From assembly GCA_016715625.1 (NCBI GenBank), contig JADJZU010000009.1, positions 1-64,000 on the forward strand: a DNA stretch of 64,000 nucleotides. Reading direction: 5' to 3'. A program made the translations under genes and the position numbers. The notes under the pieces were generated by a model that did not search any database, was not told where the DNA came from, and worked only from the letters and a program-made list of their open reading frames with translations. Origin of the DNA: Bacteroidota bacterium (GTDB taxonomy: Bacteria > Bacteroidota > Bacteroidia > Chitinophagales > LD1). The first letter of the stretch is position 1; each line of letters begins with the position of its first letter. This document shows, one piece after another, positions 54,243 through 62,734 of the stretch.

Positions 54243-54749
54243 ATGAGTAAAGACGCAAAATATTTTGTAGAACAGTTGGGTATGTGCCCGCATCCGGAAG
54301 GAGGTTGGTATAAAGAATCCTATAGGTGTGCTGAGCAAATAGGAGCAGCGCATTTGCCGGGGCGATTTGCCGGCACACGCACTTTTTCAACGGCTATTTA
54401 CTTTCTCTTGACAAAAGGTCAATTTTCTGCTTTTCATAGAATTAAGAGCGATGAAATGTGGCATTTTTATGATGGGCAAACGCTCCATATATATGTGATA
54501 GATGAAAACGGAAAACCAGAAGTCATACACTTGGGCAGACAAGTGGAAAAAGGAGAAGTGTATCAAGCTGTTGTAAAAGCCGGTTGCTGGTTCGCCAGTT
54601 GCCCTGCTCCTGAAAGTGATTTTTCATTAGTCGGTTGCACTGTAGCTCCCGGTTTTGATTTTGATGATTTTGAAATGGCGAATAGGACTCAGTTGCTGCA
54701 GCAATTTCCACAGCATACCGATATCATTACACGACTTACCTTGCCATGA
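54243..54749 (+). CDS. Cupin, DUF985 (cupin_5) family
   Basis: 168-residue single-domain cupin. Family signatures: LGMCPHPEGGWYKESYR near residue 12, STAIYFLLTKGQFSAFHRI near 50, DEMWHFYDGQTLHIYVI near 71 with metal-type His residues (H67, H75), and GCTVAPGFDFDDFEM near 135. Function of DUF985 proteins is not settled; sugar-epimerase-like binding has been suggested. Starts 6 bp after the terminator and overlaps the next gene by 4 bp. Confidence 0.88.
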   Translation: MSKDAKYFVEQLGMCPHPEGGWYKESYRCAEQIGAAHLPGRFAGTRTFSTAIYFLLTKGQFSAFHRIKSDEMWHFYDGQTLHIYVIDENGKPEVIHLGRQVEKGEVYQAVVKAGCWFASCPAPESDFSLVGCTVAPGFDFDDFEMANRTQLLQQFPQHTDIITRLTLP

Positions 54750-55294
54750 TGCAGAATTTTTTGTTGATGAGTTTTTTTCTGTCACTAAATCTATCAGTGA
54801 ACGCTCAAAGCGTTAAAGACACGCGTAGAATGAAGCAAATAGACCGGCAATGTGCATTTATCTATTCACGCATAGACAAAGGTAAGCCTCATAGCAAAAA
54901 GGAATTTGAAGACACAACGATGAACATAACTAGTGGTGTAGTGAGGCAGTATATGTGCAATAAGAGACCGGCAGTTTTAGAAAAGCAGCTTACTCATGAC
55001 TCCGTTTATCTGATTACTGAGATTTTTATTCTGCACAGGGAAAAATTGTTGCGATATACTTCTCAAGAGACTTGCAAATACTTTTCAGAGATAATCAAAA
55101 CATCAGACGCGTACTACTTTAATCCGGAAAAACTTTTCCTGCATTTGCGAAGCATAAACGGATATGTGAAAGAGCCTAAGTCCGAGTCTATTCCCATACG
55201 GAAAAACGAAAACAATTTTATTATCACTGATTTTAAATGGTGGCTCAGCTTCCTGAATTCTGAGAGCGATTATTCTCATTTTGAAAGTGAATAA
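54746..55294 (+). CDS. Exported protein of unknown function
   Basis: 182 residues with a signal peptide (MMQNFLLMSFFLSLNLSVNA, cleavage near 20). The mature part is basic and helical with three cysteines (C36, C57, C109). No recognised domain. Its ATG overlaps the DUF985 stop (ATGA), so it is coupled to that gene, but no functional link is apparent. Ends 26 bp before the SulP gene. Confidence 0.7.
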   Translation: MMQNFLLMSFFLSLNLSVNAQSVKDTRRMKQIDRQCAFIYSRIDKGKPHSKKEFEDTTMNITSGVVRQYMCNKRPAVLEKQLTHDSVYLITEIFILHREKLLRYTSQETCKYFSEIIKTSDAYYFNPEKLFLHLRSINGYVKEPKSESIPIRKNENNFIITDFKWWLSFLNSESDYSHFESE

Positions 55295-55320
55295 TTATTT
55301 TAAGCCCAATAAAATTTAAC

Positions 55321-56871
55321 ATGGAGAATAAACAGAAAGGTTTTTTTGATACTTGGAGTTCCGATTTTCCGGCAGCTTTAGTAGTGGCGCTCGTGGCTTT
55401 GCCACTTTGCCTGGGTATAGCATCCGGCTCTAATGCGCCCTATTTTTCGGGCATCATTGCTGGTGTCATTGGCGGTATAATAGTAGGTGCCATCAGCGGC
55501 TCCCCTTTAAGTGTAAGCGGTCCTGCTGCGGGGCTCACTTCCATTGTGGCTTCTGCTATTGCAGAAGTGCCCGCCTACGAAGCATTTTTGCTTTCGGTCG
55601 TAATAGCCGGATGTATCCAACTTTTTCTTGGCTTTGTAAAAGCCGGAGTTATAGGCGACTTCGTTCCATCTTCGGTTATTAAAGGAATGCTGGCTGCCAT
55701 TGGTATCATTCTGATTATGAAACAGCTGCCACACTTGGTGGGTTATGATGCTGATTTTGAGGGTGATGAAACATTTACACAACCCGATGGACAAAACACC
55801 TTAACGGAACTGATGTATGCATTTCGTTATATCTCACCGGCTGCTATGTTGATTGGTTTTATAGCCATTGGAATCCAACTACTTTGGGAAACAAAATTCT
55901 TTAAGACCAACAAAATTTTAGTGCTTACACCGGCTGCGTTGGTGGTTGTAGTCGTGGGAGTACTTATCAATAGTGCGTTCATGCTTTGGCACCCGGAGTT
56001 GGCTTTGGTAGAAGATCATCTGGTAAATATTCCCGTGTCTGGTTCTATATCTTCGTTTATTTCACTCTTCACATTTCCCGATGTGGCCTTTTTATCAAAC
56101 TACAATGTGTGGGTCACCGGTGTCACCATTGCAATTGTGGCTAGTCTGGAATCATTGCTCAGTTTGGAAGCTTCCGATAAATTAGACCCATATAAACGGG
56201 TGTCGCCCACTAATAGAGAGTTGATAGCGCAAGGCAGTGGAAATATTCTATCGGGCCTCATTGGTGGCTTGCCGGTTACTGCTGTTATCGTTCGAAGTTC
56301 TGCCAATATTCATGCAGGGGCACAATCAAAGTTATCTGCCATACTACATGGTATTTTGTTGTTACTCTGTGTATACTTTATACCCGATATTCTGAATATG
56401 ATTCCTAAATCGGCTCTGGCGGGAGTCTTGATTTTTGTGGGGTACAAACTGGCTAAGCCCGCTATCTTTAAGGAGCAATTGAAAAAGGGAATAGACCAGT
56501 TGCTTCCATTTGTGGTCACTATTGTTGTTATTCTTTTTACCGATTTGTTGGTGGGTATACTGGTAGGCATATTGGTCGGTTTGTTTTTTGTTGCTTACAG
56601 CAATTTCAAAACGGCTATACTAATTGTGCAGGATGAAGGTCAGTATATCGTACGTTTCAGCAAGGAAGTTTCCTTTATGAATAAGGCCTTTCTCAAGCGA
56701 AAGCTGGAAGAAATTGCAGACGGTAGTTACGTGCTCATAGATGGCACTAAATCCAATTTTATTGATAAAGATATTATTGAGGTGGTTAATGATTTTACCA
56801 AACATGCCAGCTTAAAGGGCATACAAGTTGAAATCAAAAAAAACAGAGCACAACCGGAAAAATTATTTTGA
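55321..56871 (+). CDS. SulP family anion transporter
   Basis: 516 residues; SLC26/SulP fold of about 14 membrane segments (residues 15-410) with a short STAS domain at about 430-516 (YIVRFSKEVSFMNKAFLKRK). FPAALVVALVALPLCLGIASG near 15 and SGPAAGLTSIV near 65 are the TM1 and TM3 substrate-loop signatures. The following carbonic anhydrase overlaps or abuts it, so bicarbonate (BicA-like, Na+-dependent) is the likely substrate rather than sulfate. Confidence 0.9.
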   Translation: MENKQKGFFDTWSSDFPAALVVALVALPLCLGIASGSNAPYFSGIIAGVIGGIIVGAISGSPLSVSGPAAGLTSIVASAIAEVPAYEAFLLSVVIAGCIQLFLGFVKAGVIGDFVPSSVIKGMLAAIGIILIMKQLPHLVGYDADFEGDETFTQPDGQNTLTELMYAFRYISPAAMLIGFIAIGIQLLWETKFFKTNKILVLTPAALVVVVVGVLINSAFMLWHPELALVEDHLVNIPVSGSISSFISLFTFPDVAFLSNYNVWVTGVTIAIVASLESLLSLEASDKLDPYKRVSPTNRELIAQGSGNILSGLIGGLPVTAVIVRSSANIHAGAQSKLSAILHGILLLLCVYFIPDILNMIPKSALAGVLIFVGYKLAKPAIFKEQLKKGIDQLLPFVVTIVVILFTDLLVGILVGILVGLFFVAYSNFKTAILIVQDEGQYIVRFSKEVSFMNKAFLKRKLEEIADGSYVLIDGTKSNFIDKDIIEVVNDFTKHASLKGIQVEIKKNRAQPEKLF

Positions 56872-56891
56872 AGAAATTAATATCACCACAC

Positions 56892-57530
56892 ATGACCAAT
56901 AGCAAACAACTAAGACTTTTACTTGAAAATAAAGCATGGGCCAAAGGAAAAATACTGGATGATCCGGAATACTTTGAACGTCTTGTTGGGATACAGCACC
57001 CGGAATTTTTGTGGATAGGCTGTAGTGATAGTCGTGTGCCGGCCAACGAAATAACCGGAACCGAACCTGGTGAAATTTTTGTGCACAGAAACATAGCCAA
57101 TATGGTGGTGCACACCGATTTGAATTTGCTGAGTGTATTGCAATACGCTGTAGAATATCTGGAAGTAAAGCACGTGATTGTATGCGGGCATTACGGATGC
57201 GGAGGGGTAAAAGCAGCTATGAATCATCATAGCTTAGGGATTATCAATAAATGGCTGCGAAATATTAAGGATGTATACAGAATTCATCGCGAAGAAATAA
57301 TGGCACTGCCCACCGAGGAAGCGCAAACAAATCGATTAGTTGAGTTAAATGTAAAAGAGCAGGTGATGCACTTGGCCGAAACCTCCATCATTCAGAAAGC
57401 ATGGAAGCATCATCAGCGACCGCATATTCACGGTTGGGTTTACGACCTGCACGATGGGCTATTACGCCAGATATTCGATATGCCGCCCAACACACCCATT
57501 GATCCTATTTATCAGTTTGATAATCTGTAG
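56892..57530 (+). CDS. Beta-class carbonic anhydrase
   Basis: 212 residues from MTNSKQLRLL (ATG 56892); a TTG at 56868 would overlap SulP by 4 bp. Zinc ligands are C44 (IGCSDSRVP, with the D46/R48 dyad), H100 and C103 in VCGHYGCGGVKAA. Interconverts CO2 and bicarbonate in the cytoplasm; next to SulP it would trap imported bicarbonate or supply it to carboxylases. Close to E. coli Can (CynT2) in length and motifs. Confidence 0.94.
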   Translation: MTNSKQLRLLLENKAWAKGKILDDPEYFERLVGIQHPEFLWIGCSDSRVPANEITGTEPGEIFVHRNIANMVVHTDLNLLSVLQYAVEYLEVKHVIVCGHYGCGGVKAAMNHHSLGIINKWLRNIKDVYRIHREEIMALPTEEAQTNRLVELNVKEQVMHLAETSIIQKAWKHHQRPHIHGWVYDLHDGLLRQIFDMPPNTPIDPIYQFDNL

Positions 57531-57540
57531 CCTCATTGAT

Positions 57541-58029
57541 TCAAAACAGCACTCCGTTCATTGGGCTGTTTTTACGCTCATGCTCCAGTAACCATTGTTT
57601 TCGCCACACACCGCCTGCATAGCCGGTTAAGTTTCCATTTTGTCCAATAACCCGGTGGCATGGAATAATAATAGCGATTGGATTTTTCCCATTTGCTAAA
57701 CCCACTGCCCGCGATGAGCCACTATTCATGTTTAGTTGGTGGGCCAACTGTCCGTATGTAGAAAGTTGACCGAATGGTATCTGCTGCAATAGTGTCCACA
57801 CTTTGTGCTGAAAGACTGTGCCTGATGCTTGCAGCGGGAGTTGGAATGTCTGTCTTGTACCATTGAAATATTCATCTAATTGAATCTTGCAGGCAAGGAG
57901 TAGTTCATTTTTGCTTTCATATTCCACTTCACTCGGGGCACAGAACTTTACTTCCGATATAAAGTCGGTGGTGCCTGAAATACGAATCAAGCCTAGCGGA
58001 CTCTGAATGGTTATATGTTGAATATGCAT
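57541..58029 (-). CDS. ogt: Methylated-DNA-protein cysteine methyltransferase (Ogt/AGT)
   Basis: Repairs O6-alkylguanine by transfer to Cys124 in IPCHRVIGQNG. 162 residues, no Ada transcription-factor domain, so Ogt type. The helix-turn-helix recognition segment FGQLSTYGQLAHQLN at about 86-100 and SSRAVGLANGKNP (arginine finger) are present. Converges with the carbonic anhydrase gene, ends 11 bp apart, and is divergent from dinB with under 40 bp between, suggesting shared control of two DNA-damage functions. Confidence 0.94.
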   Translation of the reverse strand: MHIQHITIQSPLGLIRISGTTDFISEVKFCAPSEVEYESKNELLLACKIQLDEYFNGTRQTFQLPLQASGTVFQHKVWTLLQQIPFGQLSTYGQLAHQLNMNSGSSRAVGLANGKNPIAIIIPCHRVIGQNGNLTGYAGGVWRKQWLLEHERKNSPMNGVLF

Positions 58030-58066
58030 CCGTTAAGTTAGGGGGAGATTGTTTACCATTACTGCT

Positions 58067-59287
58067 GTGCAAACATACATTTTACACATGGACCTCGATT
58101 CCTTTTTTGTGTCGGTGGAACGGATCTTAGATCCATCGCTGATAGGAAAGCCTGTAATTGTAGGTGGTGTTGGTGATCGAGGAGTAGTGTCGTCTTGCAG
58201 CTACGAAGCCAGAAAGTTTGGCGTTCACAGTGCTATGAATTTTAAGCAGGCAAGAAAACTATGCCCCAATGGCATTTTTATGCCCGGCCATCACAAAGAA
58301 TACTCCCGCTATTCCAAAATGGTGACGGATATTGTAGCCGCGGAGGCACCGCTTTTTGAAAAAGCTTCTATTGATGAGTTTTATGTAGACCTTACCGGTA
58401 TGGAGAAATTCTACGGCTGCTGGGAGTGGAGTGTTAAGTTAAGACAGCGGATTATTGCCGAAACGCAACTTCCTATTTCGTTTGGATTATCTACCAATAA
58501 AATGATGGCGAAAATGGCCACCAACGAAGCGAAACCAAATGGGCAGTTTATGATTGCACCAGGAGATGAACAAGCCTTTTTAGATCCATTGCCTGTGGGG
58601 AAAATTCCATTTTGTGGTGAGAAAACCGAGAAACGACTGAACGAAAAAGGCATAAAAACCATCCGGCAGCTTCGCGAATTTTCGGCAGAAGCGCTGTACA
58701 ACTGGATGGGGAAAGGCGGTGTGGACCTATGGAACCGAGCACATGGCAAAGGTTCTGTGGCTATTCAACCCTTCCATGAACCTAAAGGGATGAGTGCTGA
58801 GCGCACCTTTAGTAAGGATAATGAGGATGCAGAATGGTTGAAAAAGATATTGATTTCCCTAACCGAAAAACTGGGGTTTGAGCTGCGCGAGGAAAAGAAG
58901 CTGGCGCGGTGTGTGGCCATCAAGGTGCGATACACCAATTTTGAAACGCACACCAAGCAAATGAGTATTGAACCCACTTCTAATTCTAAAATACTATTGG
59001 AGCGGGTGTTGCATTTGTTTCATGAGTTTCATGAACCCGGAAGAAAAGTGCGGTTACTCGGAGTACGGTTTAGCAATCTGGAAGAAGGACACTACCAGAT
59101 TAATATGTTTGAGGACAGAGAAAAAGATGTCTTGCTATACAAAGCAATAGACCGCATGAAATCAAAATATGGAAAAGACAAACTGATGCTGGCTCAAAAC
59201 CTGAAAGAAGAGGATACCCGAAACGACCCGAAAGCAGATTTAGATAAGGTGTCTAAAAGGGAAGCTGCAAAGCGTAAAGAAAAGTAG
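58067..59287 (+). CDS. dinB: DNA polymerase IV (Y family)
   Basis: Lesion-bypass polymerase, 406 residues from the GTG at 58067 (MQTYILHMDLDSFFVSVE); a TTG at 58049 is possible. Catalytic carboxylates are in MDLDSFF and SIDEFYVDLTG; the palm continues with KMMAKMATNEAKPNG, thumb KGMSAERTFSKDNED near 240-260, and the little-finger domain to about 355. The C-terminus is Lys/Glu rich rather than an evident beta-clamp motif. Divergent from ogt. Confidence 0.94.
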   Translation: MQTYILHMDLDSFFVSVERILDPSLIGKPVIVGGVGDRGVVSSCSYEARKFGVHSAMNFKQARKLCPNGIFMPGHHKEYSRYSKMVTDIVAAEAPLFEKASIDEFYVDLTGMEKFYGCWEWSVKLRQRIIAETQLPISFGLSTNKMMAKMATNEAKPNGQFMIAPGDEQAFLDPLPVGKIPFCGEKTEKRLNEKGIKTIRQLREFSAEALYNWMGKGGVDLWNRAHGKGSVAIQPFHEPKGMSAERTFSKDNEDAEWLKKILISLTEKLGFELREEKKLARCVAIKVRYTNFETHTKQMSIEPTSNSKILLERVLHLFHEFHEPGRKVRLLGVRFSNLEEGHYQINMFEDREKDVLLYKAIDRMKSKYGKDKLMLAQNLKEEDTRNDPKADLDKVSKREAAKRKEK

Positions 59288-59295
59288 GAGATTTG

Positions 59296-59712
59296 TTATT
59301 GTGCTTTTGCATCCTTCCGCAAAACGCTTCCTAAAATATTCGCCCAACCAACAATGAAAAATAATCCCCCAATGGGTGTTACTGGTCCAAGAAACCAGCT
59401 TGGCAGGCCGGTAAGGTGTCTGGTAGAGAGCAGATAAAGTGAACCGGAGAAGCAGATAATTCCCAGCGCAAAACAAAAAGAAGCATTCCGGATAATGGTT
59501 GAGGGTTCCCTTTTAAGAATCCCGAAGCATATCAAAATGGTGATGGCGTGGTAGAATTGATACTGGACTCCCTTTTCCCACATATTTAGCTGATCTACAT
59601 TAAGATAGGGCTTGAGAGCATGTGCGCCAAACGCCCCTAATACAACGGCTGTAAGCCCTCCCAGAGCCGCAATTATACCTATTGACCTCCCATTTGTTAA
59701 ATTTGAGCTCAA
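59296..59712 (-). CDS. DUF423 membrane protein (YgdD-like)
   Basis: 138 residues, four membrane helices. The family pattern GLTAVVLGAFGAHALKPYL at about 18-36 and YQFYHAITILICFGILKR near 50-67 identify DUF423 (TMEM256/YgdD). Function unknown; found widely in Bacteria. Ends 8 bp from dinB (convergent). Confidence 0.92.
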   Translation of the reverse strand: MSSNLTNGRSIGIIAALGGLTAVVLGAFGAHALKPYLNVDQLNMWEKGVQYQFYHAITILICFGILKREPSTIIRNASFCFALGIICFSGSLYLLSTRHLTGLPSWFLGPVTPIGGLFFIVGWANILGSVLRKDAKAQ

Positions 59713-59777
59713 TTAAGCGAAGACTGCGCTTTTCAAACTTTTTTGGCGATTGGTTTCGTTATAAGTGTGTTTAAACA

Positions 59778-59866
59778 TATATTTGCGGTAGAAATTAGTC
59801 AACCGATTATAAAGAGTAAGGGGTTTTATGTGTGGCGGAGCAGAGCGATCTGCTCCGTTTTTTTTT
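59778..59866 (+). ncRNA. Candidate small RNA: promoter followed by a strong terminator
   Basis: TATATTTG (59778-59785), an exact -7 element, is followed about 70 bp later by a terminator: stem CGGAGCAG / CTGCTCCG (59836-59843 and 59850-59857), loop AGCGAT, then nine Ts. No upstream plus-strand gene needs this terminator, since dinB ends 549 bp earlier and DUF423 runs the other way. Predicted transcript about 59791-59866. A leader/attenuator of the downstream marR is the alternative. Confidence 0.5.
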
Positions 59867-59889
59867 ATTACGATTTTCCCTACCATGGG

Positions 59890-59919
59890 TTGACAATAAG
59901 GATTCGGCAAGTAACTTGG
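59890..59919 (+). promoter_or_regulatory. Predicted promoter of second marR
   Basis: TTG (59890-59892), 19-nt spacer, TAACTTGG (59912-59919, one mismatch to TAnnTTTG), 18 bp before the ATG. It starts downstream of the terminator at 59836-59866. Confidence 0.6.
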
Positions 59920-59937
59920 CACCAAATACTCCCTAGT

Positions 59938-60399
59938 ATGCCGACCATAGAACAATTGATTCATCAACCCAATTTTAACGATGAAAAGCATAAAGCCATC
60001 ATAAGTATTCTGTACGCTGCCAACCTGATTACGAATCATCACGAAAGTTTTTTAAAACATTATGGCATTACCTGTCAACAGTATAATGCCTTGCGTATTT
60101 TGCGCGGCCAACATCCTAAACCGTGCACGGTAGGCTTAATTCGCGAACGATTGATTGACCGCATGAGCGATGCATCGCGAATAGTGGAAAGGCTGCGCAA
60201 GGCCTCATTAGTGGAGCGAGTGCCCTCTGTATACGATAGAAGAGCGGTGGATGTGGCTATCACCAAAAAAGGACTCGAGCTGTTAGCGGATATTGACCAA
60301 CGAGAAAATGAACTGAGTGCTTCTACTCAGAAACTTACCAAAGCAGAGGCAGCCACCCTCAATTCGCTAATGGAAAAGATATTCGATAAGTTGGCATAG
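59938..60399 (+). CDS. MarR family transcriptional regulator (second paralogue)
   Basis: 153 residues from MPTIEQLIHQ (ATG 59938). HTH/wing at about 50-115 (QQYNALRILRGQHPKP, DRMSDASRIVERLRKASLV, PSVYDRRAVDVAITKKG), closely similar to the MarR at 30491, where the equivalent is QYNVLRILRGSFPKP. No obvious target gene adjacent; the ATTGT-N4-ACAAT operator is not seen here, so recognition may differ. Converges on the methyltransferase gene 4 bp away. Confidence 0.9.
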   Translation: MPTIEQLIHQPNFNDEKHKAIISILYAANLITNHHESFLKHYGITCQQYNALRILRGQHPKPCTVGLIRERLIDRMSDASRIVERLRKASLVERVPSVYDRRAVDVAITKKGLELLADIDQRENELSASTQKLTKAEAATLNSLMEKIFDKLA

Positions 60400-60403
60400 C
60401 TAT

Positions 60404-61282
60404 TTATCGGCTCACTTTTCTGAAGCGGGCAAAAGCACCTAACGGTAGTTTTTTCTTGAAGTTATCCTGCAGATACAACTCACCACATTCAAGGTTTTCG
60501 GGCTTAAAATTTTGTTTAACCAGATTCTCCAAAATCAAGGAGGAGAACCCAAGCGAGTAGGCATTAAGAATGAGAAAATGATTTTTTTCATCCAGCAGTT
60601 GCAACACTAATTCCATCATTTCGCCAATGCTATCTTCCAGTTTCCATTTTTCGCCATCCGGGCCATGTCCGTAGGCAGGAGGGTCCAGAATAATGCCGTT
60701 GTATTTGTTGCCTCGCTTCACTTCGCGCTTCACATATTTCAAAGCATCCTCCACTACCCATCGAATGTTGTCGAGTTTGCTCAACTCCATGTTTTCGCGT
60801 GCCCAGGATACTACTTGCTTGATAGAGTCGAGGTGATAGGTCTCTGCTCCGGCTGAGCGAGCAGCCAGCGAAGCCGCACCGGTGTAAGCAAAGAGGTTTA
60901 AAAACTTAGGAGTGATTTTTTCGAAGGAAGAGATGCTTTCTGTAATGTAGTCCCAATTAACAGCCTGCTCGGGAAACACCCCCACATGCTTAAACGAAGT
61001 AAGCGCAAGGCGCAATTGAAACTGATTTCCGTTTTCGTATCCAATATTCCATCTGTCTGCTATGTCTTTCAGTTTTTTCCAATCGCCACTGGAGGACGAG
61101 CGAGGAACAAATTTTACGTGCGCCCGTTTTTCCCATTCCTGCAAAGGCAACGAAGTGTTCCACACGGCTTGTGGTTCCGGGCGAATGGTAATCACTTTGC
61201 CAAACCTTTCCAGTTTCTGAAAATTTCCGCAGTCTATTAGTTCGTAATCAGCAAAGTGTGTGGGCGTGAGAGATAAAATCAT
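60404..61282 (-). CDS. Class I SAM-dependent methyltransferase (RlmI/RlmK-like)
   Basis: 292 residues from MILSLTPTHFADYEL (ATG 61282). Rossmann motif I is KFLNLFAYTGAASLAARSAGA around residue 136 with DSIKQVVSWARENM, and the catalytic-site motif IILDPPAYGHGPDGEKW near 210 matches the COG1092 rRNA (cytosine-C5) methyltransferase family. The PUA-like N-terminus of RlmI is shortened here. Followed on the same strand by DivIC; likely rRNA target but not certain. Starts 27 bp after the divIC stop. Confidence 0.85.
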   Translation of the reverse strand: MILSLTPTHFADYELIDCGNFQKLERFGKVITIRPEPQAVWNTSLPLQEWEKRAHVKFVPRSSSSGDWKKLKDIADRWNIGYENGNQFQLRLALTSFKHVGVFPEQAVNWDYITESISSFEKITPKFLNLFAYTGAASLAARSAGAETYHLDSIKQVVSWARENMELSKLDNIRWVVEDALKYVKREVKRGNKYNGIILDPPAYGHGPDGEKWKLEDSIGEMMELVLQLLDEKNHFLILNAYSLGFSSLILENLVKQNFKPENLECGELYLQDNFKKKLPLGAFARFRKVSR

Positions 61283-61309
61283 AGAGCAAATGAAATAAAG
61301 ATGTGCCAA

Positions 61310-61624
61310 CTATTCCTTCACGATCACGAACACATCTTCGTTATCGCGCTTCATCCGATACTTTTCGCGGGCAAATTTCTCCTGACTCTCGGGGTTGGTG
61401 GTCAGTTCGGCATACTGCTGATTGGTGGTTTTTATCTGCTCCAGGTAGTAAGCTCGTTTTTCACGTAGTTCTTTTAACTGGCTGTATTTTCGGTACTGGT
61501 TCAGCAGATTGTTTTCATCCATAAAAAGCATCCACAGCATAAACAGCAAAAGAGCAATCAGATAAGGATTTCTGAAAGCCGGATGCAATTTCTGAAACTT
61601 CTTGCGCCATTCTTTACCGCTCAT
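61310..61624 (-). CDS. Septum formation initiator, FtsB/DivIC family
   Basis: 104 residues: one membrane helix at about 21-38 (YLIALLLFMLWMLFM), then a coiled coil at about 42-75 (LREKRAYYLEQIKTTNQQY) and the family tail EKFAREKYRMKRDNEDVFVI. Part of the divisome FtsQ-FtsB-FtsL core. Upstream of the methyltransferase, 27 bp apart, probably one transcript. Confidence 0.9.
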   Translation of the reverse strand: MSGKEWRKKFQKLHPAFRNPYLIALLLFMLWMLFMDENNLLNQYRKYSQLKELREKRAYYLEQIKTTNQQYAELTTNPESQEKFAREKYRMKRDNEDVFVIVKE

Positions 61625-61717
61625 GCACCAAAAGTGTGAATTAAAATGCCGCCTTGCTTATGTTGCGGTCTTTTGATTTAAACAGCAGTATGGTAAAAGA
61701 TACAAACCGAGAACCGG

Positions 61718-62284
61718 CTATGGCCGAAAGTCCGGGTTGGCTGCTCTCCGTTTTTTTACTTTTTCGTAGAGGAGTGAGATGGGGTTATTGAACTTTGCTT
61801 TGGGGACTTTATTGGAATACTTCGGCTTTTCAATGCCATAAATTTCCAATTTACCTACCTCTTTCGCATCCATAAATGCTTCTATAAATTCTTCCTTATT
61901 GCGAAACGGGTAAATGGTGACCTCTTTCAGTTTTACAAAATCGTGAATCAATTGTATCTCCATTGTGTAATAATTGGCCGGGTCCAGGTCGCTGATGTGT
62001 AGTGTCTTATTAAGATAACCCACCGAACTGAACTTGAGCGTATCGGTTTTGTATACATAAAAACTGAATTGACCCTCGCTATCGGTGGTTACCGCTTTAC
62101 CGGAATTCAAAATTTTAATATTGGTCAGTGGCACCGGTTTCTTGGATTGAACGTCTATGACTGTTCCCTTAATTAAAAATTTGCCCTCCAGATAATCATA
62201 GTTCAACTGCGCGTACCCCTGCTGTACTCCGCCAAAGAGCAACAGGAAAAAAAGCAGTAATGAGCTAACTCTAAATCGTATCAT
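61718..62284 (-). CDS. Secreted carboxypeptidase-regulatory-like domain protein
   Basis: 188 residues: signal peptide 1-24, then one CarboxypepD_reg-like domain at about 34-110 (IKGTVIDVQSKKPVPLTNIK, LKFSSVGYLNKTLHI). No TonB plug or barrel follows, so this is a stand-alone copy. Residues 120-188 are basic (KKRRAANPDFRP at the end). Divergent from YbaB over 144 bp. Role unknown, probably periplasmic or outer-membrane associated. Confidence 0.85.
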   Translation of the reverse strand: MIRFRVSSLLLFFLLLFGGVQQGYAQLNYDYLEGKFLIKGTVIDVQSKKPVPLTNIKILNSGKAVTTDSEGQFSFYVYKTDTLKFSSVGYLNKTLHISDLDPANYYTMEIQLIHDFVKLKEVTIYPFRNKEEFIEAFMDAKEVGKLEIYGIEKPKYSNKVPKAKFNNPISLLYEKVKKRRAANPDFRP

Positions 62285-62428
62285 GTAAGGCTGTAAATAT
62301 GTGGCTTATGGCCGAATTGCGAAATCAAACCTCCAAACTTTAGCTTCTGTTTGCATTCGGGCTGTTGCAAAACATGAAAACGAAAAATACATTCGCTTGG
62401 TATTTTTAAACTATAAAAAACTACAGGA

Positions 62429-62713
62429 ATGGGTTTTTTTGATCAGATGAAACAGCTTCAGGAGTTGAAGCAAAAAATGGAAGAAACCAAAAAGAAATTG
62501 GACGAAACCCTAGTATATGGCGAGAATGATTGGGTAAAAGTATCGGCTACCGGAAATCGCAGAATTAAAGACATTGAGATTTTGAAAACAGATGATAAAC
62601 TGGTGCTGGAAGGGAAAATACAATCGGCTGTGAACGAGGCCCTGGATAAAGCCGAAGCAATGATGCAGAAAGAAATGATGAGTAACATGCCACAGATTCC
62701 CGGTCTGGGCTAG
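62429..62713 (+). CDS. YbaB/EbfC nucleoid-associated protein
   Basis: 94-residue DNA-binding dimer protein. N-terminal helix with KQLQELKQKMEETKKKLDET, central sheet VKVSATGNRRIKDIEI, C-terminal helix NEALDKAEAMMQKEMMSNM. Usually downstream of dnaX, but no dnaX is here. Stop is 21 bp before the next gene. Confidence 0.93.
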   Translation: MGFFDQMKQLQELKQKMEETKKKLDETLVYGENDWVKVSATGNRRIKDIEILKTDDKLVLEGKIQSAVNEALDKAEAMMQKEMMSNMPQIPGLG

Positions 62714-62734
62714 TGGAGTTAATGCTATAAAGGG

